Assembly: GCA_000155435.1 (NCBI GenBank)
Contig: DS990260.1
Location: 1,506,973-1,570,972 of the forward strand
Direction of reading: 5' to 3'
DNA: 64,000 bases
Source of the DNA: Clostridiales bacterium 1_7_47FAA
Lineage (GTDB): Bacteria > Bacillota > Clostridia > Lachnospirales > Lachnospiraceae
Below, one piece after another: positions 52,086-61,057 of the stretch (position 1 is its first letter; every line of letters starts with the position of its first letter). The notes beneath the pieces are model-generated. The model was given only the letters and a program-made list of their open reading frames with translations, was not told where the DNA came from and ran no database searches. The position numbers and the translations under genes are program-made.

Positions 52086-53609
52086 TTATATGAAATCAAT
52101 TTTCCTTAACATATCGGTTATGTATCTTCCTTTTATCCATATCTGCTGGGAATAGGCATGTATGGTATCTGTCCCATCCGCTGCACGGCCTTTAAATACC
52201 CACGGTTTCGAATTGCTGTCCGTACCCGTACCTCTTACAAAAACAGACGACTGGGCCTGTTTGGGAAAATTCAATGCTGTCATGGGAACCCCGGTATCAT
52301 TAATCCGCTGCGTACCGTCCTTCCGGTACACATAGCTTTCCACTACACCGTTGTTATTGATCTTATCTGAAATGTCCTTATATACATTCCTGATTGTCCC
52401 GTTTATCATCCCATCATCAAAGACCAGTCTCTTGAATCCCAGGAATACATTATCATTCAGAGGCGCAGCCGTGCATGGTTCCTCAAACATGATGCACAGC
52501 ATCTGATGATTGCTGAAATACTCATAATAGCTTGTGTCTTCATACTCAAGGGAGGAATCTGTTATTTCATCCAGGTCCATGGTAAACAGTTTCATCTGCT
52601 CTGTTTCCATACCCTTTTTCGTGACAGTAATGGTCTTTGCTATCAGTCCGATTTTTTCAAATAATTCTATGCTGCTGATTCTTTTGGATGTTCCGCCAAG
52701 CATACGCACAACAATTGTTTCCGTTATATGTTTGCATAGCTTATGAATGTCCTTCACTTCTATGTCAAATATATGTATCAGTTCTTCCACGGTCCGGCCG
52801 CGATACTGTTTAGTCAGCGCGTGCAGCCTATGGTCTAATTCGCTGTATGAATTAAATTCCTCACTGAGCTTTTCTAATTTATGATTGTAGAAGCCCTGGA
52901 ACAATGTATTTACATAGGATTTCTTAAACCGGAATCTGGGCGTCTGCCTTGGCTGCTGCTTAAATCTTGGGGCAATGTCAATGTAAAACAGGTCTTTCTT
53001 TATTTTCTGATGCAGCAGCGGATATAAATCATACCGGTCCTCCCGGTTTTCTATACTGAGCAGATAATCATGGACCTGGGTCCAGTCATTTTCAAACTTT
53101 GCCAATTCATCTTTATCATCTGCAATATCAAGGAACTTATATCCCAAAACCGGAAACCTGTCATATTCAGCATAGGGAACCACCTTCTGTCCGCTTTTCC
53201 TGTCATAGACATAGAACACGAACAGCATATGGGCAATCTTATTATAAAAATGGGATTCCAAAAATTTCTCATGTTCGATCACCCCGATGCTGACGGCTGT
53301 CAGTGACATGGGCTCCTTTGCCGCGTATTTCTCCCCCTGTTTATTGGAAGGTTCTACCCCGGTGACCTTTAATTCCGTATCCTTATAACTGCCGTCCGCC
53401 TGTAGGATTGACAGATCGGCTTCCTGTGTGGAATTCTGTTTCATGGACAATACGCTCTGTTCAATGACGCAGCCGGCAATCCCCTTGGCAGGCACCTGTG
53501 TGTGGAACACATCCCTTACATCCACCTCCCCAAGTGTTTTTTCACCGTCAAACACTTGGAATTTCCGGATGATTTCTTCCCTTGTAAAATATTTATCATG
53601 ATATTCCAT
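52086..53609 (-). CDS. Sau3AI/MutH-family type II restriction endonuclease
   Basis: A 507-residue protein that I identify with the Sau3AI group. The N-terminal MutH-like nuclease core has the acidic residue in EADLSIL (D65) and the ELK motif at 79-81, followed by EPMSLTAVSIGVIEHE and HMLFVFYVYD. A second MutH-like domain lies at the C terminus (ALNFPKQAQSSVFVRG; SQQIWIKGRYITDML). Sau3AI cuts GATC. No DNA methyltransferase gene lies in the window, so the protecting enzyme is elsewhere or the target is modified DNA. The gene is visibly AT-richer than its neighbours, a sign of transfer. A GGAGG site precedes the ATG. It is isolated between a regulator and a PTS operon. Confidence 0.8.
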   Translation of the reverse strand: MEYHDKYFTREEIIRKFQVFDGEKTLGEVDVRDVFHTQVPAKGIAGCVIEQSVLSMKQNSTQEADLSILQADGSYKDTELKVTGVEPSNKQGEKYAAKEPMSLTAVSIGVIEHEKFLESHFYNKIAHMLFVFYVYDRKSGQKVVPYAEYDRFPVLGYKFLDIADDKDELAKFENDWTQVHDYLLSIENREDRYDLYPLLHQKIKKDLFYIDIAPRFKQQPRQTPRFRFKKSYVNTLFQGFYNHKLEKLSEEFNSYSELDHRLHALTKQYRGRTVEELIHIFDIEVKDIHKLCKHITETIVVRMLGGTSKRISSIELFEKIGLIAKTITVTKKGMETEQMKLFTMDLDEITDSSLEYEDTSYYEYFSNHQMLCIMFEEPCTAAPLNDNVFLGFKRLVFDDGMINGTIRNVYKDISDKINNNGVVESYVYRKDGTQRINDTGVPMTALNFPKQAQSSVFVRGTGTDSNSKPWVFKGRAADGTDTIHAYSQQIWIKGRYITDMLRKIDFI

Positions 53610-53707
53610 GGCATTCCTCCATCTTATGATTTTCCATATATTTGAATTTTAGCAGAAATACATCTGTTTTGCCATCACTAACACAGAAAACCTCCTGATC
53701 CACATAA

Positions 53708-53752
53708 TAAAAACAGGTCTTCTAACAAGTTCATGCCTTGATAGAAGACCTG
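53708..53752 (-). terminator. Terminator of the PTS/GH4 operon
   Basis: An 11-bp perfect stem CAGGTCTTCTA and its complement (53742-53752 with 53714-53724) is followed on the minus strand by TTTTTATT, 33 bases past the PTS stop. Confidence 0.85.
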
Positions 53753-53784
53753 CCGTATGGCCAGGCCAATGCTTTTTACACAGC

Positions 53785-55308
53785 CTAATATTTCAATACT
53801 TCCCTTACATGGGATGCAATCCCTTCGACCTTCGGTCCATAGATCACCTGGATGTGCACGTCGCTGGGACGGACAAATCCCATGGCCCCGGTCTTCTTCA
53901 ATAACTCATCATTTACCAGCGCCATATCCTTTAAATCAACCCGAAGCCTTGTCAGACAGTTATTCACCACCACGATGTTCTCACGTCCCCCAAGTCCTTC
54001 AATGATCCTGGACGCAAGGATATGCTGTTTCTCATCAAGGCTGCCCCCCTTGGTCTCCTGTTCCGGCTCTTCATCTGACACGTCAATGGACAGCTGTTTT
54101 CTGCTAAGATACCATTTAAACACATAATAGTATGCCGCTGAGAAAAACGGTCCGGTAATCAATACCCAATACCAGTGCGAGCCTGGCTGGAACACGCCCC
54201 ATATGAGGAAATCAATGAGGCCGCCTCCCGTATTTCCAATGATGACGTTAAACGCGGACATCAGCATGAAGGAAAGCCCGCCCATCAATGCGTGGAACAG
54301 ATACAGGGGAGGTGCGATGAACATAAAGGAAAATTCCAGCGGCTCGGTGATGCCGGATACAATACTGGCGGCAACGCCCGCAATCATCAGCGCCTTCACC
54401 TTTGCCTTTTTCTCCGGCGGGGATGTCCTGTAAATGGCCAGCGCCGCTGCCGGAAGACCGAACATCATCATGGGCATCTTGCCCTGTCCCAGGAACACGG
54501 TAAAAGGCTTAAGCTGCGAGATATCCACCTTATCAATAAACTGCAGGAAAATGTTCAGGCAGCCCTCCACCCCCTCATAGACACCGCCGATGGAGGTGGT
54601 ACGGAAAATGCCGTTAAGCACATGGTGAAGCCCGGTGGGAATCAGCAGGCGCTCCAGGAAGCCGTATCCGAATACCCCTGCCAGCCCGGTAGCGGATATC
54701 AGCCCGCCCATGCCGTCAATGGCCATGGATACGGGCGACCAGACAAAGGGCGCCGCCAGGCCCACGGCAGCCATTGCCAGAATGACCACAATCGCCACAA
54801 AACGTTTGCCCCCATAAAAGGAGACAGCCACTGGGAACGTGATTTTATGGTACCGGTTGTGCAGCGCGGCAGTCACCACGCCGGTGACAATCCCCGCCAC
54901 CGCGCCCATATCCAGCGTTTCCACCCCCAGGATGGTAGATATCTTCAGCGCCCCAAAGTTCATGAATCCTGATTGGATCATACAGGAAGAGGCCACTAAA
55001 AACGTATAGTATCCGATAAAACCTGCAAATGCGGCTATCTCCTTTTCCTCCCTCGCCATCCCGAAGGAGATGGAGATGGCAAACAGGACCGGAATCAGTG
55101 TAAATACAACACCCGCAACCTTATTTAACGTTGAGATGATGAAATACAGAAGCTCCTGCTGTAAAAACGGGGCCGCCGCCTGTACCTGTGCTTTCATAAG
55201 CGCGGAAGTCAGTCCCAGTACAATACCGCATGCGGCCAGGGCCGCAATGGGCATCAGCAGGCTGCGTCCCAGCGCCGAGAAAAAATCCATTACTTTATTC
55301 TTCCCCAT
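53785..55308 (-). CDS. PTS alpha-glucoside-type EIICB
   Basis: A 507-residue membrane permease. An EIIC domain of about ten helices (ALGRSLLMPIAALAACGIVL; GITEPLEFSFMFIAPPLYL) is joined to a C-terminal EIIB domain with the phosphorylated Cys in VVNNCLTRLRVDLKD. The sugar contact motif ITEPLEF is intact. There is no EIIA domain, so a shared EIIA is needed. The ATG at 55308 was chosen (AAGGA upstream); a TTG 8 codons earlier is possible. It is encoded 37 bases after the GH4 hydrolase, so maltose, isomaltose or sucrose-isomer uptake is likely. Confidence 0.92.
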   Translation of the reverse strand: MGKNKVMDFFSALGRSLLMPIAALAACGIVLGLTSALMKAQVQAAAPFLQQELLYFIISTLNKVAGVVFTLIPVLFAISISFGMAREEKEIAAFAGFIGYYTFLVASSCMIQSGFMNFGALKISTILGVETLDMGAVAGIVTGVVTAALHNRYHKITFPVAVSFYGGKRFVAIVVILAMAAVGLAAPFVWSPVSMAIDGMGGLISATGLAGVFGYGFLERLLIPTGLHHVLNGIFRTTSIGGVYEGVEGCLNIFLQFIDKVDISQLKPFTVFLGQGKMPMMMFGLPAAALAIYRTSPPEKKAKVKALMIAGVAASIVSGITEPLEFSFMFIAPPLYLFHALMGGLSFMLMSAFNVIIGNTGGGLIDFLIWGVFQPGSHWYWVLITGPFFSAAYYYVFKWYLSRKQLSIDVSDEEPEQETKGGSLDEKQHILASRIIEGLGGRENIVVVNNCLTRLRVDLKDMALVNDELLKKTGAMGFVRPSDVHIQVIYGPKVEGIASHVREVLKY

Positions 55309-55345
55309 AATCTTACTATCCTTTCCCTCCAAATTATCCTACGGA

Positions 55346-56671
55346 TCATTTTAACTCAGGCCACATCCCCCGGTTTGCTTCAATCAGCGCATCCAGCACC
55401 TTCCTCGCCTTCTTGGCATCGTTAATCAGACGGTTAAGGGTGAATGCCTCCAGTGCCTTCTGGTAGGAGTTCTCAAAATAAGCATCCACAATCAGCTTCT
55501 CACAGGATACCTGGTTCACCAGGAGTCCCAGGTTGAACTGGGGGATATTTCCCACCCTCATGGGACGCGGGCCGTTGGCTCCCAGTTCGCACACCACCTC
55601 CACCATGGCATCGTCCTGCATATTGGCAATGGCTCCGTTGTTCTCAACAATCAGGATGTGTCTGTCATTCTTATTGTAAGCAATGGCCTCGGCAACCTTA
55701 ATCATCATCTCGGCATGGGCATCGGAAATAGCATCAAACCTGTCCCCCAGCTTACCTTCCCTGATTACCTCCTCACACTCGCCGAATACGCGCTTCTCCC
55801 TTCCTGCCATGACCTCGTCCGCACGGGTGAAATCAGGATCCAGGTGGCTGGCCTTATATTCCGGGTACAGGTAATACTGGTCGTATGTATTGGGCAGGAA
55901 ATCCGGGAAATCCGCCATAAGGGTCTGCACCATCCCATAGGTGTCCAGCCAGGATTTGTCCCTCTGCTCGGCATCCTGGGGAAGGAAACCGTTCCGGGCA
56001 ACCATCTCCCTGATTTTAGGAAGCAGGTCCTCGCCTGTGCGGCTGTCATACATGTGGGTAAACCATCCGTAATGGTTCAGTCCGAAGTATACCGGGTCCA
56101 GATCTTCCCAGCTGCAGTTAAGGAGACGGCTGCAGGAACGCACCACGTTCTCCGGCTGGTCGCAGATATTTAAAAGTCTCCTGTCCCCGGGAAATTCCCT
56201 TCGGAGCGCTTCCGCCACAATGGCAGCCGGGTTGGAGTAATTCAGGATCCAGGCGTCCGGCGCATATCTGCGGATATCGTGCACTGCCTTAATCATGTCC
56301 ACGCAGGACCTGAGTCCGTAGGCCATTCCGCCTGCCCCGCATGTCTCCTGTCCGATGATTCCCATGCTCAGCGGTATATGCTCGTCCTTGGCGCGCATGG
56401 GAAGCCCGCCTGCGCGCATCTGCATGAACACAAAGTCCATCCCCTCGTACGCTTCCCTGCAGTCTGTGGTATATGAAAAATCCAGTTCCGGGAACCGCTC
56501 CCTGAAAAGGATCTCCCCATATTTTCCAATGGGTTCCTGGCGTTCTGCGTCAATATCGAACAGCACCAGCTTCTTCAAAGGAAATTCTTCCCTGAGCCTG
56601 ACAAATGACTTGAGGAATCCAAGGGTAAAGGTACTCCCGCCTCCCACGATACATAAATTAAATGCTTTCAT
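55346..56671 (-). CDS. glvA: GH4 6-phospho-alpha-glucosidase
   Basis: A 441-residue NAD- and metal-dependent hydrolase of glycoside hydrolase family 4. The NAD-binding motif is IVGGGSTFTLGFL. NYSNPAAIVAEALRR and the GLNHYGWFTHMYD stretch are typical of the alpha-phosphoglucosidase branch (GlvA/AglB). The metal-binding loop reads ICDQPENV. It would split the phosphorylated disaccharide delivered by the PTS encoded next. AAGGAGAAGG precedes the ATG; a promoter lies at 56721-56749. No regulator gene is inside the operon. The symbol is by family. Confidence 0.9.
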   Translation of the reverse strand: MKAFNLCIVGGGSTFTLGFLKSFVRLREEFPLKKLVLFDIDAERQEPIGKYGEILFRERFPELDFSYTTDCREAYEGMDFVFMQMRAGGLPMRAKDEHIPLSMGIIGQETCGAGGMAYGLRSCVDMIKAVHDIRRYAPDAWILNYSNPAAIVAEALRREFPGDRRLLNICDQPENVVRSCSRLLNCSWEDLDPVYFGLNHYGWFTHMYDSRTGEDLLPKIREMVARNGFLPQDAEQRDKSWLDTYGMVQTLMADFPDFLPNTYDQYYLYPEYKASHLDPDFTRADEVMAGREKRVFGECEEVIREGKLGDRFDAISDAHAEMMIKVAEAIAYNKNDRHILIVENNGAIANMQDDAMVEVVCELGANGPRPMRVGNIPQFNLGLLVNQVSCEKLIVDAYFENSYQKALEAFTLNRLINDAKKARKVLDALIEANRGMWPELK

Positions 56672-56720
56672 TTTCCTTCTCCTTTTTCAACGTTTATAGT
56701 TGTCTGTCTCTGATGACCTT

Positions 56721-56749
56721 ATGATACTTCATTCTGTTTTGTATGTAAA
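56721..56749 (-). promoter_or_regulatory. Promoter of the GH4/PTS operon
   Basis: On the minus strand TTTACA (56744-56749) and TATCAT (56721-56726) are 17 bases apart, about 45 bases upstream of the GH4 start. I saw no cre-type site close by. Confidence 0.6.
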
Positions 56750-56852
56750 TAGTTCCAGATTCATACGGATAGCATCCCTTATTTTAATATTTATGACTTA
56801 TATAGTAATTTTTTTCATAAGTTGTGTGGCACCGGAACAAACAGCCCATGAC

Positions 56853-56891
56853 AAAAGGCGGCCGCACCGATTGATAATCCGTGCGGCCGCC
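56853..56891 (-). terminator. Terminator of the CAP-domain gene
   Basis: A perfect 11-bp stem GGCGGCCGCAC and its complement (56881-56891 with 56857-56867) has a 13-base loop and is followed on the minus strand by TTTTGTC, 41 bases past the CAP gene stop. Confidence 0.85.
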
Positions 56892-56931
56892 CTGATTTTA
56901 CTTTGTAACTGCAGTCCAATCCATATGTATG

Positions 56932-57672
56932 TTAGCGGATAAATAACTGGGTCCAGTAATTAACGCCTGATGCGTTCTGGTAATGTCCTACGCCGATGGA
57001 GGTATAGCTGCTGTTCAGGATATTGGCCCTGTGGCCGGAGCTGTTCATCCAGCCCTCCATCACCTTTTCCGGTGAGTTCTGTCCATAAGCAATGTTCTCC
57101 CCTGCGCCGCTGAAGTTCACACCCGCTTCGGTCAGGGCAGAATTAAAGCTGCTGCCATCCGGTCTGGTGTGTGAAAAGGATCTCTCTATCTCCTTGGCTC
57201 TTACCTGGGCTGCGCTGGCTGCGCCTCTATCCACGGTAAGGGCCGGAAGGCCGGCCTTGGCCCTTTCTTCATTTACCAGTCTCACGACTTCATTGGCAAA
57301 TGCGTCCTGGGAACCGTCTGTCCCGGGCTGGTCCGGAGCAGGGTTGCCCGGCTGGTCCGGAAGCATGCCGCCGGGCTGATCCGGAAGCATATTACCCGGG
57401 AAATCCGGGATTGGGAAATCCGGGGCAGGCAGACTGTTGTCCGGGATATTGGAACCTGGAATATTGATGCCCGGAATATTGATTCCCGGGATATTAACAC
57501 CTGGGAAACCAGGCAGTTCACAGTTGGAACCATTCATGCTGCCGCCGATGACAATCATCTTTCCTCCCGGAATGTTATATGTACCGGTTGCTGCTAATGC
57601 GGTTACCGGAACCGCGCCCGCTACCGCCATGGCTGTTGCTGCTGTCAAAAGGCAAACTGATAATTTCCTCAT
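56932..57672 (-). CDS. Secreted CAP/SCP-domain protein
   Basis: A 246-residue exported protein. The signal peptide (1-28) is followed by a Pro-rich linker of repeated IPG/NIPG and DQPG units (about 50-118), then a complete CAP domain. The two conserved His and Glu-type residues are visible in SFSHTRPDGSSF and GAGENIAYG and in MNSSGHRANILNS. It resembles YkwD of Bacillus and is presumably extracellular; the activity of bacterial CAP proteins is not settled. AGGAGG lies 7 bases before the ATG. Confidence 0.92.
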   Translation of the reverse strand: MRKLSVCLLTAATAMAVAGAVPVTALAATGTYNIPGGKMIVIGGSMNGSNCELPGFPGVNIPGINIPGINIPGSNIPDNSLPAPDFPIPDFPGNMLPDQPGGMLPDQPGNPAPDQPGTDGSQDAFANEVVRLVNEERAKAGLPALTVDRGAASAAQVRAKEIERSFSHTRPDGSSFNSALTEAGVNFSGAGENIAYGQNSPEKVMEGWMNSSGHRANILNSSYTSIGVGHYQNASGVNYWTQLFIR

Positions 57673-57838
57673 GGTATGTCCTCCTATTATTACATAAATA
57701 TTACATTTCTGTTACAAAAATATAATACCACATAATCAATGGAAAATGTTTAGGAAACCAATGGTAAATCTGGAAATCCTGTTTCCAGTGCTCCATCCCA
57801 CCACTCAGTGCACGCCTTCCCGGGAATGGGTCTGAACA

Positions 57839-58198
57839 TCACCTTCCGTCATCCGTGCTGTGTATTTTCTTCGCTTTACCCGCTTTCTTCTTCACCTTGG
57901 GTTCAGGCAGTTCCCCGCAGGTCTGGATGACCAGCCGGGCAAGGAAGTCCGCGTCATCCAGATCCTCCACCAGATACATGCCTGGCTCCCCTCCATGAGG
58001 AGCTGCCGGTTCTGCGTCCGGTAAAAGCAGATGGCCCGCATTGGTCATTTTCACATAAAACTGGTTGTCCTCCACGGTTCCAAAGAACTTGCCGCCGCAC
58101 CAGAGGCCGTATTCCCCGAATAATTTCTTATAGGTAATCACGCCCGCACCCGCCAGCTGGGATGCAACATATTGTACATATCCTAAACTTGAAGCCAT
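57839..58198 (-). CDS. TfoX N-terminal-domain protein
   Basis: A 119-residue protein with a TfoX/Sxy N-terminal domain (ITYKKLFGEYGLWCGGKFFG; FYVKMTNAG) and a basic C-terminal tail (KVKKKAGKAKK). The second TfoX domain of the competence regulator is absent; such short proteins are common in Firmicutes and have no established role. The second ATG (58198) was chosen, since GGAGG lies 6 bases before it and directly abuts the first. Confidence 0.85.
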   Translation of the reverse strand: MASSLGYVQYVASQLAGAGVITYKKLFGEYGLWCGGKFFGTVEDNQFYVKMTNAGHLLLPDAEPAAPHGGEPGMYLVEDLDDADFLARLVIQTCGELPEPKVKKKAGKAKKIHSTDDGR

Positions 58199-58325
58199 AG
58201 CCATCCTCCTTGTCTATCACGTGCCGGGTTCTGATCCTATTCCATCGCCTTCAGCACCTCAATTTTCTCCAATCATAACACCACAAACACGACAACAGAA
58301 TGTCATATTTATACATTTTATCTGT

Positions 58326-59255
58326 CTAAATAACCGATTCCCCATTCTCCGGTTGATACAGTGCGCGTATCCTGCCTGCGGTCTCTGCCAGTTCTTTTCT
58401 GAACGCCTCCGGCTCCAGCAGTTCTATCTGGCTGCCAAGACTGAGGACCCACCCAAGCAGATTCTCCTTATCGGAATAACCTGCCTGGAACAGAATACGG
58501 CCGTCTTCCATTTCCTTCAGGCTTTCAATCCCAAACTCTTCTATGATGCGCCATTTGACTGCCGGCTGGCAGATGGCCTTTACCTGGAACCTTACCGGAA
58601 ACGGGCCTGTGGGTTCATTTTCATAAGCAGGCATATTACGTTTTGTAAAATGCTCCTGGCAGAGTTCCAAATCTGCCATACGGTTCAGTTTAAACATCCG
58701 GTAATCTTCCCTGAGACAGCAATATCCCCACACATACCAGGATGACCACTGGAATACCAGCGTATAAGGTTCAATGCAGCGGGAAGTCTCGCCGGACGGG
58801 GAAAAATAGGAAAACCGGGTCAGCCTGCATTCCTCGATGGCTTCCTGGAACAGATGGATTTTAGGCGTAAGGGTCTCTTTGTACCAGGAGGACAGGTTAA
58901 TCATGATATGGCTGTCAACATGAATCAGATCATGGTTCCCCACAGACAGCTTGTCCATCAGCTGTCTGTACTGCCCGGTAAAGGATACGCTGTCCAGGCT
59001 TCGGAGTCCTGCCAGGATGGACTGCATTTCCCTGGATGTGAGCAGGGTTTTATCCATCCTGTACCCTTCCATGATGGAAATGCCTCCGTTCACACCCCTG
59101 GTGGTCACTATGGGGATTCCTGCCTTACATATATCCTCAATGTCGCGGTTGATGGTGCGCCGGGATACCTCAAATTTATCCGCAAGGTAGGGCGCGGTCA
59201 CCTTTTCTTTCTGGAGAAGGACGGATAAAATACCGATGAGACGGTCAATCTTCAT
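58326..59255 (-). CDS. YafY-type regulator with HTH and WYL domains
   Basis: A 309-residue transcription factor. The N-terminal winged helix (LADKFEVSRRTINRDIEDIC) is followed by a WYL domain (WSSWYVWGYCCLREDYRMFK) and the WCX C-terminal extension. WYL domains bind ligands or nucleic acids. The target is unknown; the convergent or codirectional neighbours offer no obvious candidate. GGAGG lies about 9 bases before the ATG. Confidence 0.92.
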   Translation of the reverse strand: MKIDRLIGILSVLLQKEKVTAPYLADKFEVSRRTINRDIEDICKAGIPIVTTRGVNGGISIMEGYRMDKTLLTSREMQSILAGLRSLDSVSFTGQYRQLMDKLSVGNHDLIHVDSHIMINLSSWYKETLTPKIHLFQEAIEECRLTRFSYFSPSGETSRCIEPYTLVFQWSSWYVWGYCCLREDYRMFKLNRMADLELCQEHFTKRNMPAYENEPTGPFPVRFQVKAICQPAVKWRIIEEFGIESLKEMEDGRILFQAGYSDKENLLGWVLSLGSQIELLEPEAFRKELAETAGRIRALYQPENGESVI

Positions 59256-59336
59256 ATGGCTTGAACCTCCTTTGCTGCCTGCATACCTTATCTTACTATC
59301 AATCCTTTATTTGTTCAATTTCTTTTCCCCAAAACC

Positions 59337-59377
59337 AGCAGAAAACACAGCAGTAATTTACCGCTGTGTTTTCTGCT
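59337..59377 (-). terminator. Terminator of yjdF
   Basis: A perfect 15-bp stem AGCAGAAAACACAGC and its complement with an 11-base loop lies just past the yjdF stop. The T-rich inner stem and following GGTTTTGG act on the minus strand; TTTATC follows on the plus strand. Confidence 0.75.
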
Positions 59378-59389
59378 TTTATCTTTGAT

Positions 59390-59803
59390 TTATCTTCCCC
59401 GGTGCTTCTCTTTCCGCTTTTGTTGCCTGATTTCAAACTGGCGCTGCTTTTCTTCTTCCTTCTGCCTGCAGCCCTTCTCCTTGCGCGCCAACTTATCCTC
59501 TTCCTTCTGGAGACTTAACGCCTGCTGGGATTTGGTCCCGGTCCCGTGTGCTTCCAGCTGTTTCCTGATATTCCTCTGCATGCGCTTGGGATTAACCTTT
59601 GTTTCCTTTTTCCCGCCAGCTTCCACCGGCGGGCTGAACCGCAGTTTATTCCAGTTCTTTAAAAGAAATTCATATACCTCATAGTCCTTTGGTTCTGCCC
59701 CGAATGTGATTTTGCAGGCTTCCAGCTTTCCATCCTGGATGCGTTCATAGATACCGATCCAGAAAATGCCGTCAAAAAATACTGTCAGTTTACTTTTTTG
59801 CAT
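59390..59803 (-). CDS. yjdF: YjdF family protein
   Basis: A 137-residue protein of the DUF2992/YjdF family. The N-terminal beta-rich part (KLTVFFDGIFWIGIYER; CKITFGAEPKDYEVYEFLL) precedes a highly charged coiled-coil-like tail of Lys/Arg/Glu/Gln. Biochemical function is unknown. Homologues are controlled by the yjdF riboswitch, which responds to azaaromatic compounds, and such an RNA is present upstream. The ATG at 59803 has GAGGAG 8 bases upstream; a GTG 3 codons earlier touches the site. Confidence 0.9.
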   Translation of the reverse strand: MQKSKLTVFFDGIFWIGIYERIQDGKLEACKITFGAEPKDYEVYEFLLKNWNKLRFSPPVEAGGKKETKVNPKRMQRNIRKQLEAHGTGTKSQQALSLQKEEDKLARKEKGCRQKEEEKQRQFEIRQQKRKEKHRGR

Positions 59804-59811
59804 AAAAAACA

Positions 59812-59932
59812 CTCCTCGCTTTCAACAGCAAAGAATGGACAACCGAGGAGGCAGGTTACTGACAGATTTTTGGAACTGCGCCCGGACTACCGGCCGGGAC
59901 TGTGTTTTTATCTTTGCGTTATTTAGTTTTAT
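59812..59932 (-). promoter_or_regulatory. yjdF riboswitch
   Basis: The leader between the promoter and yjdF folds as an RNA with closing stem GCAAAGA/TCTTTGC (59911-59917 with 59828-59834) and an inner hairpin CCCGG/CCGGG (59894-59898 with 59881-59885). CTCCTCG (59844-59850) can pair exactly with the ribosome site CGAGGAG (59812-59818), a translational switch. Its position before a yjdF gene supports the class; the consensus aptamer could not be scored here. Confidence 0.7.
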
Positions 59933-59938
59933 GGTATC

Positions 59939-59967
59939 ATTTTACCTTATTGACTTCTTATTTGCAA
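59939..59967 (-). promoter_or_regulatory. Promoter of yjdF
   Basis: On the minus strand TTGCAA (59962-59967) and TAAAAT (59939-59944) are separated by 17 bases, giving a leader of about 130 bases. Confidence 0.65.
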
Positions 59968-60153
59968 GTATTGATACGGAGATTGGCGTTTTTCCCTGAC
60001 CCGGCACTGTCTTGCGTAAAAACCGGTGAATCCAGCATCCACCATCCGCGCAAGGACTTACAATACGCTGTACCAGTATATTTTCCAGAAACCAGCAAAT
60101 ACTAACCCCATCTATCATCAAACCACCAATCTAACAATACAGGAGATTTTACT

Positions 60154-60969
60154 ATGAACAAAAACATGCGTATCTGGATTATCGGTATCTGCGTTGCACT
60201 GGTCATCATCATCGTGGCAGCGGCAGCATCCATGAACAGGAAAAACAACAGCCAGGGGCAAACCGGAACCACCTCGGAAAGCGGGGTGACAGAGGATCCC
60301 AACGCCGCATCCTCCTCCATGTCCGGCACGGACAACGGCTCCATGAACGGTTCAGAAGGCACATCCATGGCCGACAGCCATATGGACCATTCCTCCCACG
60401 GCGGACAGGCATCCGGCAATGGCGATAACCTGAGCCGTTACCTGACCGAACAGGATTCCATCATGATGAATATGATGGATGACATGATGATCCGCGAAAA
60501 ATCCGGCAGTGCCGACATTGACTTTTTAAAAGGAATGATTCCTCATCATGAGGCTGCCATCAAAATGTCGGAGAGCTATCTGGACTACGGCGGGGAAGTT
60601 TCCGGCCTTGAGACCCTGGCACAGGATATCATTACCGCTCAGAAAAAAGAACTGGCCCAGATGAATGACCTGGTTAATAAATACGAAAAAGAAGGAAAGA
60701 AGAATCAGGAAAATGAAGACGCTTACCTTGCAAAATACAGTGAGATGTTCTCCGATGATTCCATGTCCCATCACATCAATCCTTCCGGCGTCGACAACAT
60801 TGACCAGGCATTTGCAGAAGGCATGATCATGCATCATCAGATGGCTGTGGATATGGCCAGGGATATCCTGGATTATTCAGAGCAGGAGGAAATAAAGAAA
60901 CTGGCCCAGGATATCATCGATGTCCAGGAAAAAGAAATCGAACAGATGCAGAAGCTGATACAGAAATAA
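60154..60969 (+). CDS. DUF305 membrane-anchored protein
   Basis: A 271-residue protein with one N-terminal membrane helix (6-26). A Ser/Gly/Thr- and Met/His-rich linker (SMADSHMDHSSHGG) is followed by two copies of the DUF305 four-helix motif (GMIPHHEAAIKMS and GMIMHHQMAVDMA). The paired HH motifs suggest metal binding, and CopM-like relatives bind copper; a role in metal handling at the cell surface is inference. AGGAG precedes the ATG. It stands alone, with a terminator after it. Bases 59968-60153 before it hold no clear promoter. Confidence 0.9.
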   Translation: MNKNMRIWIIGICVALVIIIVAAAASMNRKNNSQGQTGTTSESGVTEDPNAASSSMSGTDNGSMNGSEGTSMADSHMDHSSHGGQASGNGDNLSRYLTEQDSIMMNMMDDMMIREKSGSADIDFLKGMIPHHEAAIKMSESYLDYGGEVSGLETLAQDIITAQKKELAQMNDLVNKYEKEGKKNQENEDAYLAKYSEMFSDDSMSHHINPSGVDNIDQAFAEGMIMHHQMAVDMARDILDYSEQEEIKKLAQDIIDVQEKEIEQMQKLIQK

Positions 60970-60974
60970 TAGGA

Positions 60975-61053
60975 AACTCCGGAAATACGGTTCATTTCCA
61001 GAATGCGTCCCCTGATGGGAAACGCATCCAATCCGTATTTCCGGAGTTCTTTT
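60975..61053. terminator. Bidirectional terminator between DUF305 and nhaC
   Basis: A perfect 16-bp stem AACTCCGGAAATACGG (60975-60990) with its complement (61033-61048) encloses a second stem with ATGCGT/ACGCAT and is followed on the plus strand by CTTTTA. It separates two convergent genes. Confidence 0.8.
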
Positions 61054-61057
61054 ATCC

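Noticed and set aside
53649-53684. Eleven-codon leader peptide upstream of the Sau3AI-like gene (GTG start, AGGAGG 6 bases before)
   Set aside because: The ribosome site is striking, but no promoter upstream of it was found and no regulatory structure follows; chance cannot be excluded.
57785-57798. Fourteen-base sequence CCAGTGCTCCATCC shared with the hairpin at 38647-38660
   Set aside because: Only 14 bases, and the second copy is not in a hairpin; probably chance.
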